Assembly (NCBI GenBank): GCA_026988355.1
Contig: JALSLK010000095.1
Coordinates: 1-36,837, forward strand
Direction of reading: 5' to 3'
From: Flavobacteriaceae bacterium
GTDB taxonomy: Bacteria > Bacteroidota > Bacteroidia > Flavobacteriales > Flavobacteriaceae
Length of the DNA stretch: 36,837 bases
This document shows positions 34,341 to 36,837 of the stretch, in pieces; position 1 is the stretch's first letter, and every line of letters begins with the position of its first letter. Under the pieces are notes generated by a model that did no database searches, was not told where the DNA came from, and saw nothing but the letters and a program-made list of their open reading frames with translations. The position numbers and the translations under genes were made by a program.

Positions 34341-35819
34341 ATGAGTAAAAAAATCACAAAAAGAAGCGAAAATTATTCAAAATGGTATAACGAACTGGTT
34401 GTTAAAGCAGATTTGGCCGAAAATTCTGCCGTAAGAGGTATGATGGTTATTAAGCCATACGGATATGCAATATGGGAAAAAATGCAAGCAGAATTAGATA
34501 GAATGTTTAAAGAGACAGGACATCAAAATGCATATTTTCCTCTATTTGTTCCGAAAAGTTTGTTTGAAGCCGAAGAGAAAAATGCAAAAGGCTTTGCAAA
34601 AGAATGTGCAATAGTAACACATTATAGATTAGAAACAGATCCTGATAATGAAGGTAAACTACGAGTAGATCCAAAAGCAAAATTAGAAGAAGAACTTATT
34701 GTTAGACCAACGTCAGAAGCAATAATATGGAAAACATATAAAGGATGGATTCAATCGTATAGAGATTTACCTTTATTAATAAACCAATGGGCAAATGTTG
34801 TGCGTTGGGAAATGAGAACGCGATTATTTTTAAGGACGGCAGAGTTTTTATGGCAAGAAGGGCATACAGCACATGCAACAAGTGAAGAAGCTTTAATAGA
34901 AGCAAAGCAAATGCACGATATATATGCTACATTCTTAAAAGATTTTATGGCAATTCCAGTAATTAAAGGTGAAAAAACAGAAAATGAACGTTTTGCAGGA
35001 GCGATAAGTACATTTACTGTAGAAGCTTTAATGCAAGATGGAAAAGCATTACAAGCAGGAACATCTCATTTTTTAGGACAAAATTTCGCAAAAGCATTTG
35101 ATGTTAAATTTACAACTAAAGAAGGAAAACAAGAACATGTTTGGGCAACATCTTGGGGAGTTACAACTCGTTTAATAGGAGCTTTAGTAATGACACATTC
35201 CGATGATAATGGATTGGTATTACCTCCAAATTTAGCACCAATACAAGTAGTTATTGTACCAATTCATAGAAATGAAGAACAATTAAATGCCATTTCTGAA
35301 GTCGCAGACGATTTGACAAAAAAATTAAGAGCAGTAGGAGTTTCTGTTAAATACGATAACAGAACAACACATAAACCTGGATTTAAGTTTGCCGAATACG
35401 AATTAAAAGGAGTACCATTGCGAATCGCTATAGGACCAAGAGATATAGAAAATGGAACAGTAGAGTTGGCTAGACGTGATACTTTATCAAAAGACTATAT
35501 CAAGCAAAATGAAGTTACTACTATTGTAGTAGATTTATTAAAAGAAATCCAAGAGACTTTATATACAAAGGCGCTTAATTTTAGAGATACGCACATTACT
35601 GAAGTGAATTCTTTTGAAGAGTTTAAAAAAGTTTTAGAAAATAAAGGCGGTTTTATCTCAGCACATTGGGATGGTACTGTTGAAACAGAAAAAGAAATTA
35701 AAAAATTGACAAAAGCAAGTATTCGTTGTGTTGCATTAGATGTAAAACAAGAAGAAGGAGTCTGTATTTTGACAGGAAAACCATCTTCAAAAAGGGTTCT
35801 TTTTGCAAAAGCATATTAA
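34341..35819 (+). CDS. proS: Prolyl-tRNA synthetase, eukaryote/archaeal-like type
   Basis: 492 residues. It charges tRNA-Pro with proline. It begins [20 protein letters not shown] and [18 protein letters not shown], the pattern of the short ProRS type found in archaea, eukaryotes and Bacteroidota. The class II motifs are [10 protein letters not shown] (121-130) and [20 protein letters not shown] (155-174). The editing insertion (INS) of the typical bacterial enzyme is absent. An anticodon-binding domain follows (about 285-390), and the chain ends in the usual Tyr (FAKAY). The gene is monocistronic, with the tRNA-Glu gene downstream. Confidence 0.97.
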   Translation: MSKKITKRSENYSKWYNELVVKADLAENSAVRGMMVIKPYGYAIWEKMQAELDRMFKETGHQNAYFPLFVPKSLFEAEEKNAKGFAKECAIVTHYRLETDPDNEGKLRVDPKAKLEEELIVRPTSEAIIWKTYKGWIQSYRDLPLLINQWANVVRWEMRTRLFLRTAEFLWQEGHTAHATSEEALIEAKQMHDIYATFLKDFMAIPVIKGEKTENERFAGAISTFTVEALMQDGKALQAGTSHFLGQNFAKAFDVKFTTKEGKQEHVWATSWGVTTRLIGALVMTHSDDNGLVLPPNLAPIQVVIVPIHRNEEQLNAISEVADDLTKKLRAVGVSVKYDNRTTHKPGFKFAEYELKGVPLRIAIGPRDIENGTVELARRDTLSKDYIKQNEVTTIVVDLLKEIQETLYTKALNFRDTHITEVNSFEEFKKVLENKGGFISAHWDGTVETEKEIKKLTKASIRCVALDVKQEEGVCILTGKPSSKRVLFAKAY

Positions 35820-35845
35820 ATTTTACATTTTTTTTTAAAAAGAAC

Positions 35846-35875
35846 TTGCCAGTTTAAAAAAATGAATTAAATTTG
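35846..35875 (+). promoter_or_regulatory. Promoter of tRNA-Glu and rpsT
   Basis: TTG (35846-35848), a 19-bp spacer and TAAATTTG (35868-35875) match the Bacteroidota consensus, 29 bp before the tRNA. rpsT has no promoter of its own in the 20 bp behind the tRNA. Confidence 0.7.
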
Positions 35876-35904
35876 CATTCGATTTTGAAACAAAGAGTAA
35901 TTAA

Positions 35905-35976
35905 GGCCCGTTCGTCTATCGGTTAGGACCTCAGGTTTTCATCCTGGAAAGAGGGGTTCGACTCCCCTACGGGCTA
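35905..35976 (+). tRNA. tRNA-Glu (anticodon TTC)
   Basis: The cloverleaf is complete: acceptor GGCCCGT (35905-35911) with ACGGGCT (35969-35975; the first pair is G-U), a D-arm with GGTTAGG, anticodon stem TCAGG/CCTGG around the loop TTTTCAT, and T-arm GGGG-TTCGACT-CCCC. Anticodon TTC decodes GAA/GAG. The CCA end is not encoded (ACA follows the stem). rpsT starts 20 bp later, probably on the same transcript. Confidence 0.97.
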
Positions 35977-35996
35977 CAAATTAAATTAAAAAAACA

Positions 35997-36248
35997 ATGG
36001 CAAATCATAAGTCAGCACTTAAAAGAATAAGAAGTAATAATACGAAAAGATTACGTAATAAATTACAACATAAAAGTACGCGTAATGCAATACGTGATTT
36101 ACGTGCAGAAACAGATAAAAAAGCAGCTCAAAAGAGATTGCCTTCTGTATTATCAATGATAGATAAATTGGCTAAAAACAATATTATTCATCAAAATAAG
36201 GCAGGAAACTTAAAATCGAAACTAACAAAATTAGTCGCTACTGCTTAG
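35997..36248 (+). CDS. rpsT: 30S ribosomal protein S20
   Basis: 83 residues, usual length. The highly basic helix bundle starts MANHKSALKRIRSNNTKRLR and ends NLKSKLTKLVATA, as in S20, which binds 16S rRNA in the body of the 30S subunit. The gene lies 20 bp behind tRNA-Glu and is closed by a long perfect terminator hairpin. Confidence 0.97.
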   Translation: MANHKSALKRIRSNNTKRLRNKLQHKSTRNAIRDLRAETDKKAAQKRLPSVLSMIDKLAKNNIIHQNKAGNLKSKLTKLVATA

Positions 36249-36274
36249 TGCTAATTTTATTAGAATTGAATTGT

Positions 36275-36312
36275 AAAAAACACCTTGAAAATTTATTTTC
36301 AAGGTGTTTTTT
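36275..36312. terminator. Bidirectional terminator between rpsT and the thioesterase gene
   Basis: Perfect 17-bp arms (36275-36291 and 36296-36312, core CACCTTG/CAAGGTG) surround TTTA, with an A-run before and a T-run after. Confidence 0.9.
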
Positions 36313-36317
36313 GTTTA

Positions 36318-36701
36318 TTACTGAAACAAAATAGATATTTCGTTAGGAATTCTTGCTATTTTTTGTGTTTTTGCATCTAATAAACACCATGTTGTTTCCG
36401 ATTTTGCAATTAAAATTTCCTTTTTATAAATTTCTACCTTACGAATAGACTTTACGCCTTTAAGACTCGTAATGTATGTTTTTAGGATAATTTCTTCTTT
36501 TAAAAAAGCGGATTTTAAATAATCAATTTCATGTCTGATTGCTACCCAAGAATAATTTTCTTTAATTTTTTTAGTAGCTATTTTATTCCAATGCTCGATA
36601 GAAATATCATTAATCCATTGTAAATAAACAACATTGTTTACGTGGTTTAAATGATCAATTTCTGATGCATTAACAATATGATTTTTTGTGTATGTATCCA
36701 T
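36318..36701 (-). CDS. Acyl-CoA thioesterase, YbgC/FadM-type hotdog fold
   Basis: 127 residues from the ATG at 36701 (MDTYTKNHIVNASEIDHLNH); a longer frame from 36755 adds an unrelated basic leader. The motif ASEIDHLNHVNNVVYLQWIN carries the catalytic Asp/His region of 4-hydroxybenzoyl-CoA thioesterase-like proteins (DxxxHVNN). The central beta strands include WVAIRHEIDYLKSAFLKEEI and the end is ETTWCLLDAKTQKIARIP. It hydrolyses acyl-CoA or acyl-ACP thioesters; the chain length cannot be inferred. It shares the terminator with rpsT. Confidence 0.9.
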   Translation of the reverse strand: MDTYTKNHIVNASEIDHLNHVNNVVYLQWINDISIEHWNKIATKKIKENYSWVAIRHEIDYLKSAFLKEEIILKTYITSLKGVKSIRKVEIYKKEILIAKSETTWCLLDAKTQKIARIPNEISILFQ

Positions 36702-36775
36702 AATAAATAAAAATGGAACAGTCTCAAAACTTGTGGGATTTTTATATTTAGGCAAATAATTTTTGTAATCTAAAC

Positions 36776-36837
36776 ATGAAGAAATCCACTTTTCTGACTC
36801 CTCTTAATTGTGTTCTAAACCCTTTTATTTTAGCATT
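36776..36837 (+). CDS. Possible start of a gene cut by the window edge
   Basis: An ATG at 36776 opens a frame of 20 codons (MKKSTFLTPLNCVLNPFILA) that runs off the window without a stop. A TAATTTTTG-like sequence lies just upstream. The segment could be a signal peptide start or chance. Confidence 0.2.
   Translation, partial: MKKSTFLTPLNCVLNPFILA

Overview
This 36.8-kb window is AT-rich chromosomal DNA of a Bacteroidota member, almost certainly family Flavobacteriaceae. The reasons are: repeated promoters of the TTG-N17-23-TAnnTTTG type with no Shine-Dalgarno boxes; type B L31; a CarB without its C-terminal allosteric domain; a eukaryote/archaeal-like ProRS; and many short lipoproteins with the lax lipoboxes of this group. 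The genus cannot be fixed from the sequence. Most of the window is ordinary housekeeping chromosome, with one accessory-looking stretch (about 5.8-9.8 kb).

Layout. 0-2.3 kb: a membrane TPR-like protein, L31 (minus), then the rpsF-rpsR-rplI operon fired from a divergent promoter pair. 2.3-5.8 kb: a MITE-like repeat, a DUF4442 protein, and a DUF4870-PadR-PspC operon with an inverted-repeat operator over its promoter. 5.8-9.8 kb (all minus): a TPR protein, two lipoproteins of unknown function and an orphan beta-rich protein resembling polymorphic toxin type 23 domains. 9.9-12.7 kb: carB. 12.7-14.7 kb: a second near-identical copy of the repeat, a tail-anchored Lys/Glu-rich protein and a divergent roadblock/LC7 protein. 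14.8-16.9 kb: a RecD-like helicase and a protoglobin. 17.2-19.3 kb: a two-TM protein, DUF3822 and rsmD. 19.3-21.8 kb (minus): DUF2141, a LytS-type kinase with a C-terminal 2TM domain, and a LytTR regulator. 22-25.7 kb: lolD-like ABC ATPase, a PLP enzyme, a glucosaminidase-LysM lipoprotein and a lipoprotein combining a GldM-N-like domain with LysM. 25.8-30.1 kb: dusB (minus), a PD40 propeller lipoprotein, lepA. 30.3-34.2 kb (minus): an HhH membrane protein, an OmpA-family protein, a FadL-family porin and a Tyr/Arg-rich lipoprotein. 34.3-36.8 kb: proS, tRNA-Glu, rpsT, a hotdog thioesterase (minus) and a possible gene start at the edge.

Functionally the window is dominated by translation (four ribosomal proteins plus L31, tRNA-Glu, ProRS, EF4, RsmD, DusB) and by the cell envelope (LolD, glucosaminidase, LysM/GldM-like protein, OmpA, FadL, PspC, many lipoproteins). 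The item most worth following up is the gene at 24751-25746. It carries the helical N-terminal region of the type IX secretion/gliding protein GldM behind a lipoprotein signal and ends in a peptidoglycan-binding LysM, next to a peptidoglycan hydrolase. Second are the repeat element with TTGGTAT ends, whose copies sit at gene 3' ends, and the orphan toxin-like gene cluster.
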